Below are positions 8,713-17,279 of a stretch of DNA of 64,000 bases, piece by piece. The stretch lies in the NCBI GenBank assembly GCA_964463505.1, contig CAYXDC010000006.1, positions 1-64,000 on the forward strand, in the 5' to 3' direction. The stretch comes from JAJZSS01 sp964463505 (GTDB taxonomy: Bacteria > Chloroflexota > Anaerolineae > Anaerolineales > UBA4823). The position numbers were made by a program, and so were the translations under genes. The stretch's first letter is position 1; every line of letters begins with the position of its first letter. Below the pieces are notes generated by a model, which was not told where the DNA came from, did no database searches, and worked only from the letters and a program-made list of their open reading frames with translations.

Positions 8713-9885
8713 CTAAGGCGTCGGGCTGGGGGCAGGCGAGCTGACTGGCGCGCCATCGCTGACCCAGGTGAAGACGCGACTGGCGGAGGCCGCCCCAGCC
8801 GACTCCCAGATCGGGTTGCCCTGGTCGTCTGTGCCGGTCTGGCGCACGGTGACCACTGACCAGCGATACACATGTGGGATGCTGTCGCTGGCTCGGAAAG
8901 CGACGTTGACGATATGCTTGGTATCGGTCACATAAGCCACCTCGCGGCGACCCTGGCCTTCGGTGATATCTTCAATTGTCACCGCATAGGCTTCGTTGCC
9001 GCGCAGTGTGCCGACCGCTGCCCACTGCAGGGTGACCAGCTCGTCGGAGATGGTAAAGGCAGCCCCATCCACCGGCAGCAGTAAGTTTGGCGCCGGGTAA
9101 GGTGGAGGTGGGGTGGGTGTGGGTGAAGGTCCTGGTGTGGCGTTGCGCCGGCAGAGCGGGATTTGCAGCAGCTGCCCGGAACGTACGGTATCGTTCACTA
9201 AGCCGTTATATTCCCGGATGGCAGCCATCTCTACGTTGAAGTTCAGGGCAATGCTGCTCAGCGTATCCGTATTTTGTACGGTGTAGGGGTATTTCTCACA
9301 GGCAGCTTCGGTAGCCTCGGCGGCGCTAAGCGTCGTGGTTGGGGGTGGAGTGTTGGTGGGCGTCGGCTGCGGGATCAGCAAGCGCTGATCCGGATACACG
9401 TTGCTGCAGTCCGCAGCTAGCTCGGGATTGGTCAGCACAATTGAATTTACGGATACGCCAAAGGACAGGGCAATCCCCAGGCAGGTTTCACCGGATTTGA
9501 CAATATAGGTCTGTGGGGTAGCGCTGGGCTGGGGTGTGGGGCTGGGTGTGGGCGTCTCGGGAGTGGGTGTGTTACTGGGGGTAGGTGTCAGGGTAATGGT
9601 GGGGGTGATGGTGGGTTCCACAACCGGAGCAGCCGTCTGCTGCATGGCGTAGTACACCAGCAGCGCGCCAATGGCGATCAGTAATGCCACCAGGCCGATG
9701 GCGACGGGCAGGCTGATGGTCAGCTCCGGCATGCGGCTGCCCTGGACCGCTTTTTGCGGGCCGGTAGGTCTTTCGCCGGCGGAAAATTCAGTGCCGCATA
9801 CCATACAGCGCGTGGCATCTTCGCTCAGCCGCGTCCCGCAGGTTGGGCACGTTTTACTTGGTTTAGATGGTTTTTCGGTAGCCAT
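8713..9885 (-). CDS. Zinc-ribbon, membrane-anchored double-LysM protein
   Basis: 390 residues in five parts. An N-terminal zinc ribbon (CPTCG...CMVCG) lies near residues 10-30. One membrane segment (VAIGLVALLIAIGALLVYY) follows, then a Pro/Thr-rich linker. Two LysM modules come next, one starting TYIVKSGETCLGIALSFGVS and the other YTVQNTDTLSSIALNFNVE, separated by another PT-rich linker. The last part is a C-terminal beta domain of fibronectin-like appearance starting PAPNLLLPVDGA. LysM modules bind GlcNAc-containing glycans such as peptidoglycan, so an external wall-binding role with a cytoplasmic zinc ribbon is inferred. ATG 9885 follows AAGAGGAT; the open frame upstream of it overlaps the hemW promoter and is rejected. 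Confidence 0.85.
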   Translation of the reverse strand: MATEKPSKPSKTCPTCGTRLSEDATRCMVCGTEFSAGERPTGPQKAVQGSRMPELTISLPVAIGLVALLIAIGALLVYYAMQQTAAPVVEPTITPTITLTPTPSNTPTPETPTPSPTPQPSATPQTYIVKSGETCLGIALSFGVSVNSIVLTNPELAADCSNVYPDQRLLIPQPTPTNTPPPTTTLSAAEATEAACEKYPYTVQNTDTLSSIALNFNVEMAAIREYNGLVNDTVRSGQLLQIPLCRRNATPGPSPTPTPPPPYPAPNLLLPVDGAAFTISDELVTLQWAAVGTLRGNEAYAVTIEDITEGQGRREVAYVTDTKHIVNVAFRASDSIPHVYRWSVVTVRQTGTDDQGNPIWESAGAASASRVFTWVSDGAPVSSPAPSPTP

Positions 9886-9948
9886 ATCCTCTTCATTCAG
9901 TGCAGCATTGTTTGGGTTTGAGCTGCTAAGGGGCGGTTTGCCTCGGGG

Positions 9949-9957
9949 ATTATACCA
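9949..9957 (-). promoter_or_regulatory. Extended -10 promoter of the LysM gene
   Basis: Minus strand reads TGGTATAAT with no clear -35. It lies about 64 bp before the LysM start and is divergent from the hemW promoter. Confidence 0.5.
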
Positions 9958-9993
9958 GCCTTTAAGCCCAGTTAATAGGCTGGGTGTGGCTCG

Positions 9994-10002
9994 TGTTATA
10001 CT
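9994..10002 (+). promoter_or_regulatory. Extended -10 promoter of hemW (leaderless)
   Basis: TGTTATACT ends 6 bp before the hemW ATG, so the expected first transcribed base is the A of the start codon. No Shine-Dalgarno sequence is present. Confidence 0.5.
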
Positions 10003-10008
10003 GCGCTT

Positions 10009-11181
10009 ATGCCGCTTTATGCCGTTTACCTGCATATTCCCTTCTGCATCCATCGCTGTGGTTATTGCGATTTCAACACCTATGCTGGGCTGGAAGACCT
10101 GATCCCGGCTTATACGGCAGCCCTGGTGCATGAAATTGAGCTGGTGGCGAGTTCAGCCGGGGAGCGCCTGCCGGCGCAGAGCATCTTTTTCGGCGGCGGC
10201 ACGCCATCCTTGCTTTCTGGGGCTCAGTTAGCATCCATCCTGCGCGCCCTGGAAGAATCTTTTCACTGGCTGCCTGGGATCGAAATCACCCTGGAGGCCA
10301 ATCCTGGCACGCTCAGCCTGGCCTCGCTGCAGGAGATGCGCAGCCTGGGCGTGAACCGCCTCAGCCTGGGGATGCAGTCCGCCCATCCCGGCGAACTGCG
10401 CCTGCTGGAGCGCCAGCACGATTACCCGCAGGTGGTGCGCGCCGTCAGCGCTGCCCGCCAGGCCGGTTTCGACAACCTGAACCTGGATCTGATCTACGGC
10501 CTGCCGGAGCAGGCCCTATCCACCTGGCAGCGCAGCCTGGAACTGGCGCTGGGCCTGCATCCCGAGCATCTATCCCTGTATGCTCTGACCATCGAGCATG
10601 GCACGCCGCTTAAGCGCTGGGCGAAGCGTGGTCTGATCCCCGAGCCGGACCCCGACCTGGCTGCAGAGATGTACGAGTGGGCGGATGAGCGCCTGGCTGC
10701 AGTCGGATACGAGCAATATGAAATTTCCAACTGGTCCAGGCCTGGACGCGCCTGCCGCCACAACCTGCAGTACTGGCGCGGCCTGCCCTACCTGGGTCTG
10801 GGCGCCGGAGCGCATGGCTATGCAAACGGAGTGCGTACTGCCAATGTGCTGGCGCCTGCCGCCTATATCACCCGCCTGGAAAACGGGGCGCTGCAGGAGT
10901 TCCCGCGCTCGCCCGCTACCGCCAGCCTCACGCAGGTGGATCGCACTGCTGAGATTGGCGAGACCATGATGATGGGCTTGCGCCTGACCCGGGAAGGCGT
11001 CTCGGAAGCCGATTTCCAGGCGCGTTTCGGGCAGGGCCTGGATGAAGTGTTCGCAGCTGAGATTGAAGAATTACGGGGTTATGGTTTGCTGGAATGGGCC
11101 GGAGAAGCACCCTGGCGTTGCCTGCGCCTGACGGATCGGGGGCGTTTGCTGGGCAACCAGGTGTTCGTGCGCTTTATCTAA
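10009..11181 (+). CDS. hemW: HemW-type radical SAM heme chaperone
   Basis: A 390-residue radical SAM protein of the HemN/HemW group. The 4Fe-4S/SAM motif is C13-x3-C17-x2-C20 followed by DFN (CIHRCGYCDFN), the HemW pattern; true coproporphyrinogen dehydrogenase has an extra Cys in this motif. GGGTPS, the NLDLIYGLPEQ segment and a HemN C-terminal domain follow. Known HemW proteins bind heme and deliver it to respiratory enzymes; older annotations call them oxygen-independent coproporphyrinogen oxidase. ATG 10009 appears leaderless. It is convergent with the isoprenoid genes. Confidence 0.9.
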   Translation: MPLYAVYLHIPFCIHRCGYCDFNTYAGLEDLIPAYTAALVHEIELVASSAGERLPAQSIFFGGGTPSLLSGAQLASILRALEESFHWLPGIEITLEANPGTLSLASLQEMRSLGVNRLSLGMQSAHPGELRLLERQHDYPQVVRAVSAARQAGFDNLNLDLIYGLPEQALSTWQRSLELALGLHPEHLSLYALTIEHGTPLKRWAKRGLIPEPDPDLAAEMYEWADERLAAVGYEQYEISNWSRPGRACRHNLQYWRGLPYLGLGAGAHGYANGVRTANVLAPAAYITRLENGALQEFPRSPATASLTQVDRTAEIGETMMMGLRLTREGVSEADFQARFGQGLDEVFAAEIEELRGYGLLEWAGEAPWRCLRLTDRGRLLGNQVFVRFI

Positions 11182-11196
11182 GCATGCACAGCCGGA

Positions 11197-12204
11197 TTAT
11201 GCTTTGCGATGCAATAGCTGGTTGGCCAGCTCGCGCAGCTTATCCCCTGCTTCTCCTTGCGGCTGAGCTTCGTCCAGCGCCTGAAGTGCTTGCTGCGTCA
11301 GGCGGCTGGCATGCTCCTGGGTGAACTCGCGTGCACCTTCCTTGGTGAGTTGTTCCGCCCAGCGCAAGGCTTCTTCTTCCCGGATGGTTCCCTTGGCCCA
11401 ACGCCGGGCAAAGCTGCCCCCCTGGCTGAGTCCATATAGCACCGGCAGGGTCTTTTTGCCCTGCACCAGGTCGCTCTCGGTCGATTTACCGGTCAGGGCT
11501 GAATCCCCCCACATCCCCAGTAGATCATCCTCGGCCTGAAAGGCCAACCCCAGAGCGCGCCCGAACTGGCGGTAGGCATTGACGATGTTTGGCTCTGCCC
11601 CGGCTGCCAGCGCACCGATATGCGTGCAGGCGGTCAGCAACGCCGCCGTCTTGCCGCTGATCATCGGCCAGTAAGCATCCAGGTTCAGGTCGCCGCACGC
11701 CTCGTAGTGCATGTCCAGGTACTGCCCCTGGGTGAGTTGCAGGCTGGTTTCGTTGAGCATCTGGGCCGCTTTCAAGGCTACCGCCGGATTGGTGGTCTTT
11801 TCCAGGCTTAAAACGGCCAGTTGCGCCAGAGTGAACATGGCGTCCCCGGCGTTGATGGCCTGGGGGATGCCCCATTTCTTCCACACGGTGGGTCGCCCGC
11901 GCCGCAAGGGGCTGTTATCCTGGATGTCATCATGGATCAGCGAGAAATTGTGGATCAGCTCCACCGCAGCCGCGCCGGACAAGGCATTACGCCACGCACC
12001 GCCCGCCGCAGAACACACCAGCAAAAACAATAAGGGACGCACGCGCTTGCCGCGCGCCGTCCGCCCCGAGCCTTCACCCTCCCAGCCCAGGTGATAGGCC
12101 AACATATGGTGCATCTCTTCCAGGCTACTACCATTGGCGCGTGCCACGACCTGGCGCAGCTCATCTTCAACAGCTTCAAGCATGGTGCGGGTGAGATCTT
12201 CCAT
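11197..12204 (-). CDS. Polyprenyl synthetase (isoprenyl diphosphate synthase)
   Basis: Trans-type prenyl elongation enzyme that adds IPP units to allylic diphosphates. The first Asp-rich motif is LIHDDIQDNSPLRRGRPT (D92-D96); the second is EDDLLGMWGD, the DDLLG form in which the usual final Asp is Gly, as in many actinobacterial-type GGPP synthases. It has 335 residues. ATG 12204 follows GGGAGGGAACAGG. The IPP isomerase stop is 17 nt upstream, so the two genes form an isoprenoid operon. Phe occupies the fifth position before the first motif, which favours short chains, but product length (C15, C20 or longer) cannot be fixed from sequence. Confidence 0.92.
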   Translation of the reverse strand: MEDLTRTMLEAVEDELRQVVARANGSSLEEMHHMLAYHLGWEGEGSGRTARGKRVRPLLFLLVCSAAGGAWRNALSGAAAVELIHNFSLIHDDIQDNSPLRRGRPTVWKKWGIPQAINAGDAMFTLAQLAVLSLEKTTNPAVALKAAQMLNETSLQLTQGQYLDMHYEACGDLNLDAYWPMISGKTAALLTACTHIGALAAGAEPNIVNAYRQFGRALGLAFQAEDDLLGMWGDSALTGKSTESDLVQGKKTLPVLYGLSQGGSFARRWAKGTIREEEALRWAEQLTKEGAREFTQEHASRLTQQALQALDEAQPQGEAGDKLRELANQLLHRKA

Positions 12205-12221
12205 CCTGTTCCCTCCCTGGC

Positions 12222-13253
12222 TTATGGTCTGGCTTCCAGCTTGCCGGCTTGCAAAGCAGATAGATTGCCTGCCCCACATCCAAACATGCATACCTGAATC
12301 TCACGGCGGAGCTCCTGGATGATCTGCACGGTCACATCCACCCCGGCAACGGCGGCTTTCAAGTATGGGCCGGCCATGCCGCCCAGGCTGGCGCCCAGCG
12401 CCAGGCACTTTGCAATTTCCACTCCATCCCTCAGCCCGCCCGAGGCAAATACCAGCAGGTCCGGGGCGGCCCGGCGCACATTGAGAATGGCCTGGCTGGT
12501 AGGGATGCCCCAATCGAGAAAGGCGGCTGCCAGGCGGCGCTGGCTCTCATCCGCAGCGCGGTGCATTTCCACCTGCGACCAGGATGTGCCGCCTGCCCCG
12601 GCGACATCGATCGCTGCCACGCCTGCCTCTGCCAGGCGGCGGGCATCCGCCTGGGAAAAGCCCCAGCCCACCTCTTTGGCAATCACCGGAATGGGTAAGA
12701 CCCGGCATACCTGCTCAATCTTATCTAGCAGGCCCGCAAAGCGCGTATCCCCTTCGGGCTGCACAGCTTCTTGCAGGGCATTGAAATGCAGGATCAAGCC
12801 ATCCGCCTCGATCATATCCACCGCCCGCTGGCAGTGTTCAACGCCGTAGCCATAATTGAGCTGGATGGCGCCCAGGTTCGCCAGCAGTAAAATATCGGGG
12901 GCCAGGGTGCGCACCTGGAAGGAAGCTGCCAGATCAGCTTGTTCAAGCGCAGCGCGCTGCGAGCCGACCCCCATGGCAATCCCGGTCGCCTGGGCGGCCT
13001 GAGCCAGGGTGCGGTTGATCGTTCCGGCCTGCTCGGTCCCGCCGGTCATGGATGAAATCAGCAGCGGCGCCCGTAAATGTCGGCCAAAAATATTTACACT
13101 CAGATCCACCGCTTCCAGGTCCAGCTCGGGCAGCGCCTGGTGGATAAAATGATAGCGTTCCAGGCCGGTGGTCAGCCCTGAACGCACATCTTCTTCCAGG
13201 TTTATGCGGATATGATCGGCTTTACGCGCCCCGATGGGCGTAACTTTTGACAT
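12222..13253 (-). CDS. fni: Type 2 isopentenyl-diphosphate isomerase (FMN)
   Basis: FMN/NADPH-dependent isomerase converting IPP to DMAPP, unrelated to the type 1 metal enzyme. The 343-residue TIM barrel shows the N-terminal RKADHIRI, the SSMTGG and GVGSQR flavin/substrate motifs, and DVAGAGGTSWSQVE near 210-225. ATG 13253 has an AGGAA site about 9 nt upstream. It is directly followed by the polyprenyl synthase, which uses its product. Cytoplasmic. Confidence 0.94.
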   Translation of the reverse strand: MSKVTPIGARKADHIRINLEEDVRSGLTTGLERYHFIHQALPELDLEAVDLSVNIFGRHLRAPLLISSMTGGTEQAGTINRTLAQAAQATGIAMGVGSQRAALEQADLAASFQVRTLAPDILLLANLGAIQLNYGYGVEHCQRAVDMIEADGLILHFNALQEAVQPEGDTRFAGLLDKIEQVCRVLPIPVIAKEVGWGFSQADARRLAEAGVAAIDVAGAGGTSWSQVEMHRAADESQRRLAAAFLDWGIPTSQAILNVRRAAPDLLVFASGGLRDGVEIAKCLALGASLGGMAGPYLKAAVAGVDVTVQIIQELRREIQVCMFGCGAGNLSALQAGKLEARP

Positions 13254-13280
13254 GGGTCGGTGTTCCTGTTGTGTGAAGTT

Positions 13281-13289
13281 ATCTTACCA
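13281..13289 (-). promoter_or_regulatory. Extended -10 promoter of the isoprenoid operon
   Basis: Minus strand TGGTAAGAT, about 28 bp upstream of the IPP isomerase start; no obvious -35. Confidence 0.45.
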
Positions 13290-13344
13290 GTCTGGCACAC
13301 CCCTGTCAATAAATGAGCCCGCATGCGAATCCCGCAGCTCATCC

Positions 13345-13372
13345 TTGACAGAACGCCCGGCAAGATTACAAT
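13345..13372 (+). promoter_or_regulatory. Sigma70 promoter of the acyl carrier protein gene
   Basis: Consensus TTGACA (13345-13350), 16-bp spacer, TACAAT (13367-13372). The predicted start near 13379 gives a 70-nt leader ending in GAGGAGG before the gene. Confidence 0.75.
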
Positions 13373-13449
13373 AAGCCCCGGTAGGGCAAGCACAAATGTA
13401 GCAGGTTCTATCCGGGAATATTTCAAATCATAAATGAGGAGGCAATCTC

Positions 13450-13686
13450 ATGTCAGATACCTACGAGAGCGTGAAGGCAATTATCGTCGATTTGTTGGGC
13501 GTGGATGAAAGTAAAGTCACCATGGATGCGCGTTTCCGCGAAGAGCTGGAAGCCGATTCGCTGGACTTGGTGGAATTGATCATGGCGTTTGAGGATAAGT
13601 TCGGGGGCGAGATCTCCGACGAAGACGCCCAGACGATCACCACGGTTGGCGAAGCTGTCAAATATCTTGAAAGCCACGGCGGCTAA
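13450..13686 (+). CDS. acpP: Acyl carrier protein
   Basis: A 78-residue acidic four-helix carrier. The phosphopantetheine attachment serine is S37 in EADSLDLVELIM. The acidic helix II and the DEDAQTITTVGEAVKYLE C-terminal half are typical of fatty acid synthesis ACPs. ATG 13450 follows GAGGAGG. It stands alone here, with a strong promoter and terminator and no fab genes beside it. Confidence 0.95.
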   Translation: MSDTYESVKAIIVDLLGVDESKVTMDARFREELEADSLDLVELIMAFEDKFGGEISDEDAQTITTVGEAVKYLESHGG

Positions 13687-13770
13687 GTAATACGCTGGTT
13701 GAGAGCCAGATTTGTTAAGCTACTTTTAGCGAATTACAAAGTTTTCCCTGACCGGCAGAGAAAAAATTAG

Positions 13771-13806
13771 CACAGGCGCAGCTCACCCTGAGCAGGGTGG
13801 GCTGTG
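13771..13806 (+). terminator. Terminator after acpP
   Basis: Long hairpin: CACAG/CTGTG at the base, then a 10-bp AGCTCACCCT/AGGGTGGGCT stem with a GAGC loop, followed by a T-rich TTAGTTT tail. Confidence 0.75.
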
Positions 13807-13944
13807 TTAGTTTAACTCGCGCTGAGGCGGCTTGAATTTGATTAAATTTAGATGCTACCCCATCTTATGCAATATAACTTGCTTAACCTATACTTAATAA
13901 AATTCCCAATGTAAATTAACGTAACATCCTGCTGTAGTGTGCGT

Positions 13945-13950
13945 TATACT
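13945..13950 (+). promoter_or_regulatory. Possible -10 of the DUF5667-like gene
   Basis: TATACT 48 bp before the gene start; no good -35 at standard spacing, suggesting activator dependence or an alternative sigma factor. Confidence 0.35.
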
Positions 13951-13972
13951 AACAGAAACCGCACGCGGAAAT

Positions 13973-13986
13973 TTTCCACGTGGAAA
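13973..13986 (+). promoter_or_regulatory. 14-bp palindrome overlapping the ribosome site
   Basis: Perfect palindrome TTTCCACGTGGAAA. Its last three bases are the start of the AAAGGAG ribosome-binding site (13984-13990). It could be an operator or an RNA fold that hides the ribosome site. Confidence 0.45.
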
Positions 13987-13997
13987 GGAGAAACACG

Positions 13998-14867
13998 ATG
14001 TTTCAAGTATTGATGATATTGGTCCTGGCAGTCTCCGCCGTTGGAGGCACCGTCAGCGCAGCCGATCAGGCTGTTCCGGGGGACGCTCTATACGGGCTGG
14101 ACCGCGCCATGGAGCAAGCTTCACTTGACCGTGTTCGCTATGATGTGGATCGCGCCGAGTTAGAACAGCGCTTGATCAACGAGCGCCTGGAAGAAGCAGC
14201 CATTCTGCTCCAGGATGATGATGGCCTGGCAAAGAAACCCAAACCTTCAGCGACTCCGGACCCATCGGGGACGCCAGATCCTTCGGAAACTCCGGACCCA
14301 TCGGAGACACCTGATCCTTCAGAGACACCTGATCCTTCAGAGACACCTGATCCTTCAGAGACACCTGATCCCTCAGCGACGCCTGACCCAGAGAAAACTA
14401 CCTGCACTGGGGCGAATCCTCACCCGCGGGCGACCGATCTGGCGGAATACTATGCAGTGGATTACGAGACGGTGATGACCTGGTTCTGCGAGGGCAACTT
14501 TGGCTTTGGCGAGATCATGCATGCTCTGGAAGCCAGCCAGCAGACTGGAATGACCCCCGAAGAGATCCTGGAAAAGCGCGTTGACCAGGGCTGGGGTCAG
14601 ATCTGGCAGGAGCTGGGCCTTAAGGGCAAGCCGGCTAAGGAAGCGGATGCACCCCTCGATCCAACGGCTATGCCGCCCACCGCTGAACCAGAAACCGTGG
14701 ATCCACTTTTAGTGCCTGGCTCCGATAAGGGCCAGCCAGATGACAAGGGTAACCCCGAAAATCCGGGTAAATCCGAGGATCAGGATAAAGGCAAGCCTGA
14801 GAAACTGGATAAAACCAAAGACAAGGGCAAGCCTGCTAAACCCCCCAAGCCATCGAAAACCAAGTAG
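13998..14867 (+). CDS. Secreted DUF5667-like protein with PSETPD repeats
   Basis: 289 residues. A signal peptide is followed by VPGDALYGLDRAMEQASLD and a helical RAELEQRLINERLEEA segment, the pattern of DUF5667, a domain of exported proteins of unknown function. About eight six-residue repeats of the type ETPDPS follow (DNA 14253-14396). Then comes a helical domain with two Cys (CTGANPHPRA...WFCEGNFGFGEI) and a strongly charged Lys/Asp/Pro tail. ATG 13998 has AAAGGAG at 7 nt; an in-frame GTG at 13980 lies inside the palindrome and is less likely. Monocistronic. Function unknown; a surface or wall-associated role is inferred. Confidence 0.75.
   Translation: MFQVLMILVLAVSAVGGTVSAADQAVPGDALYGLDRAMEQASLDRVRYDVDRAELEQRLINERLEEAAILLQDDDGLAKKPKPSATPDPSGTPDPSETPDPSETPDPSETPDPSETPDPSETPDPSATPDPEKTTCTGANPHPRATDLAEYYAVDYETVMTWFCEGNFGFGEIMHALEASQQTGMTPEEILEKRVDQGWGQIWQELGLKGKPAKEADAPLDPTAMPPTAEPETVDPLLVPGSDKGQPDDKGNPENPGKSEDQDKGKPEKLDKTKDKGKPAKPPKPSKTK
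14253..14396 (+). repeat. 18-bp coding tandem repeat, eight units
   Basis: Eight 18-bp units inside the secreted protein gene. Units 4-6 (14307-14360) are identical (ACACCTGATCCTTCAGAG); flanking units are diverged and the last is degenerate. Identical central units indicate recent copy-number change. Confidence 0.9.
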
Positions 14868-14880
14868 ATTATTTAACCTT

Positions 14881-14913
14881 CAGGCGAGGCCCTCCTGGCA
14901 GGGGCCTCGCCTG
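14881..14913. terminator. Hairpin between convergent secreted-protein and sucD genes
   Basis: Perfect 12-bp stem CAGGCGAGGCCC/GGGCCTCGCCTG with a 9-nt loop, in the 133-bp convergent spacer. The T-tract is poor on both sides. Confidence 0.65.
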
Positions 14914-15000
14914 GTTCCATCTTTATGAACTTTCATACCTTTGCCTGACCCTGGTGCGGATTGCCTCCCCAACACCAGGGTTTTGATTTTAAGAGGCGCC

Positions 15001-15876
15001 TTAATGGACGTGCTTCATCAACAGCTCAGGGATTTGTTCTGGGTGCTGCGCCACATCCACTGTGGCGGCTTGCAGGGCGCGGATCTTATCCGCTGCCAGG
15101 CCGGAGCTGCCTTCTACAATCGCTCCTGCATGCCCCATGCGTTTACCGGGAGGGGCGGTCTGCCCGGCGATAAAGGCCACCACGGGTTTGGTCATGTGAT
15201 CAGCGATGAATTCGGCGGCTCTTTCTTCATCTGACCCACCAATCTCACCGATCAGCACCACCATCTCCGTCTGCGGGTCTTCTTCAAACATCCTCAAGGC
15301 ATCGATAAAGTTGGTGCCGTTAACCGGGTCGCCGCCGATGCCCACGCACGTGCTGACGCCCATATTTACCAGCTTGAGCGCGTACAACACCTCATAAGTC
15401 AGCGTGCCAGAGCGCGAAACTACACCCACATTGCCGGGCATAGAGATATCGCCCGGGATGATGCCGACCTTACATTCGCCCGGCGTGAGCAAGCCGGGGC
15501 AGTTGGGTCCAACCAGGCGCACGTTTTTCTGGTCCAGGTAGTTGCGAACGCGCATCATATCTTGCACCGGGATGCCTTCAGTGATGCATACGATCAGCTC
15601 CACTCCGGCGTCGGCAGCTTCAAAGATAGCATCTGCGGCAAATCGCGCCGGTACAAAGATCACGCTGGCGTTGGCGCCGGTGGCTTCCACGGCGAATTTC
15701 ACCGAATCAAATACCGGCACTTTGCCATCCAGCACCCACTCACCACCCTTGCCAGGGGTTACCCCGGCGACGACGTTGGTGCCGTAAGCCACCATGTGCG
15801 TGGTGTGAAAAAGACCTTCGTTCCCGGTGATCCCCTGCACCAGCAGGCGTGTATGTTTATTGATCAAGATGCTCAT
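15001..15876 (-). CDS. sucD: Succinyl-CoA synthetase, alpha subunit
   Basis: 291 residues. CoA-binding N-terminal domain with GITGNEG, then the ligase domain holding the phosphorylated His in GHAGAIVEGSSG. The motif VGPNCPGLLTPGE is also present. It acts with SucC to interconvert succinyl-CoA and succinate with substrate-level NTP formation. It starts 3 nt after the sucC stop, with its ribosome site (AGGGAG) inside the end of sucC, so the two are translationally linked. Next to the other TCA-type genes of the window this supports a working succinate branch. Confidence 0.96.
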   Translation of the reverse strand: MSILINKHTRLLVQGITGNEGLFHTTHMVAYGTNVVAGVTPGKGGEWVLDGKVPVFDSVKFAVEATGANASVIFVPARFAADAIFEAADAGVELIVCITEGIPVQDMMRVRNYLDQKNVRLVGPNCPGLLTPGECKVGIIPGDISMPGNVGVVSRSGTLTYEVLYALKLVNMGVSTCVGIGGDPVNGTNFIDALRMFEEDPQTEMVVLIGEIGGSDEERAAEFIADHMTKPVVAFIAGQTAPPGKRMGHAGAIVEGSSGLAADKIRALQAATVDVAQHPEQIPELLMKHVH

Positions 15877-15879
15877 GCG

Positions 15880-17016
15880 TCAGGCTCCCTTCGCCACGTT
15901 GACTGCCTTTTGGGCAGCCTCCGCCAGGGTTTCGGCGGTGATCATGTGGGCATCCGCCAAAATACGGCGACCTTCTTCAGCATTGGTGCCGACCAGACGG
16001 ATAACCATGGGTACTTTGGTTTTGACTTCCTTTAAGGCAGTCAGGATGCCGCGCGCCACTTCGTCGCCGCGCGTGATGCCGCCAAAGACATTGAACAGCA
16101 CCGCTTTGACATTGCGGTCAGACAGGATGATGCGCAGCGCAGCAGCGACTTTCTCGGCATTGGCGCCGCCGCCGATATCCAGGAAATTCGCCGGTTCGCC
16201 GCCAAAGAGCTTGATGATGTCCATGCTGGTCATTGCCAATCCGGCTCCGTTCACCATGCAGCCGATATTGCCATCCAGTTTGATAAAGGAAAGCCCGTAC
16301 TTGCGCGCTTCGATCTCAGATTCGGCTTCCACATCCAGGTCGCGCATTTCGTTTAAGTCGCTGTGGCGGAAGAGGGCATTATCGTCCAACACCATCTTAC
16401 CGTCTACTGCCAGTAGTTTATTCTCCGCGGTGATCACCAGCGGGTTGATCTCTGCCAGGGTGGCGTCGGCTGCTTTGTAGGCCTGCCACAGGCCACTGGC
16501 GATCTGCCCAAAGACTTTCCAATGCTCGCGCGGCAGATCAATGGCCACGGCGATGTCACGCGCCTGGTAATCGCGCAATCCCAGTAAGGGATGGATGGAT
16601 TCGCGGATAATCTTTTCCGGCGAGACGCGCGCAACTTCCTCGATATCCACCCCACCTGCCGAGGATGCCATCATCACCGGCATGCGCAAAGAGCGATCGT
16701 TGGTGATGCCCAGGTAGATTTCCTTGTTGATATTGGCAGCCTCATCTACCAGCACCTTGCGTACCGGCAGACCCTTGATCTCCATCCTCAAGATTTGCGT
16801 CGCCAGGCTCTCGGCTTCTTCGGGCGTTTTTGCCAGGCGAATCCCGCCTGCTTTGCCGCGCCCGCCCACCAAAACTTGCGATTTAATAACAACGCGGCCA
16901 CCCAACTCTTCAGCAATTTGCTTTGCTTCGTGTGCGGTAGCCGCTACTCTTCCCCGAGGAATGGGGATGCCATACTTGGCAAACAGTTGTTTCGATTGAT
17001 ACTCGTGTAGTTTCAT
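15880..17016 (-). CDS. sucC: Succinyl-CoA synthetase, beta subunit
   Basis: 378 residues with an ATP-grasp N-terminal domain (MKLHEYQSKQLFAKYGIP, KSQVLVGGRGKAGG) and a C-terminal ligase domain with NPLVIT, NGAGLAMTSMDIIKL, GGGANAEKV and the NVFGGITRGDEVA power-helix region. Nucleotide choice (ADP or GDP) is not decided. ATG 17016 gives the canonical N-terminus and has GGGGAG upstream; seven more open codons upstream are not used. It forms an operon with sucD. Confidence 0.96.
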   Translation of the reverse strand: MKLHEYQSKQLFAKYGIPIPRGRVAATAHEAKQIAEELGGRVVIKSQVLVGGRGKAGGIRLAKTPEEAESLATQILRMEIKGLPVRKVLVDEAANINKEIYLGITNDRSLRMPVMMASSAGGVDIEEVARVSPEKIIRESIHPLLGLRDYQARDIAVAIDLPREHWKVFGQIASGLWQAYKAADATLAEINPLVITAENKLLAVDGKMVLDDNALFRHSDLNEMRDLDVEAESEIEARKYGLSFIKLDGNIGCMVNGAGLAMTSMDIIKLFGGEPANFLDIGGGANAEKVAAALRIILSDRNVKAVLFNVFGGITRGDEVARGILTALKEVKTKVPMVIRLVGTNAEEGRRILADAHMITAETLAEAAQKAVNVAKGA

Positions 17017-17079
17017 GCAGCTGTGACTCCCCTTCAATTCTGAGAGCGCTTGTGCGCTCCGGTTGGATTGGGTATTGAA

Positions 17080-17088
17080 ATTATACCA
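17080..17088 (-). promoter_or_regulatory. Extended -10 promoter of sucCD
   Basis: Minus strand TGGTATAAT, 64-72 bp upstream of the sucC start; no recognisable -35. Confidence 0.5.
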
Positions 17089-17279
17089 TCAGGCTTTCGG
17101 CGCGGCTCGTCCTGCAGGCATCGGCCTGCAAGGTTGGCAGGTTGCCGGTTGCTTTTTGCCTTGCAACTTCAACCTTGAAACTGCGTAGATTATTCTAGAT
17201 CATAACCTTCAGGACATACACACTTGATTGATTTCCCCTGAAGTGCTTAAGTCCGAATCTTTTTCGAGGAGTATCCATC

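Larger units (their letters stand above)
13687..13997 (+). other. Intergenic region between acpP and the DUF5667-like gene
   Basis: About 310 bp with no gene seen. It holds the acpP terminator, an AT-rich stretch (about 13830-13930) and the control region of the next gene. Confidence 0.5.

Noticed and set aside
14253..14396. Regularly spaced repeats considered as a CRISPR array
   Set aside because: Units are contiguous 18-bp copies without spacers, stay in frame, and encode a Pro-rich linker; no cas genes are present.
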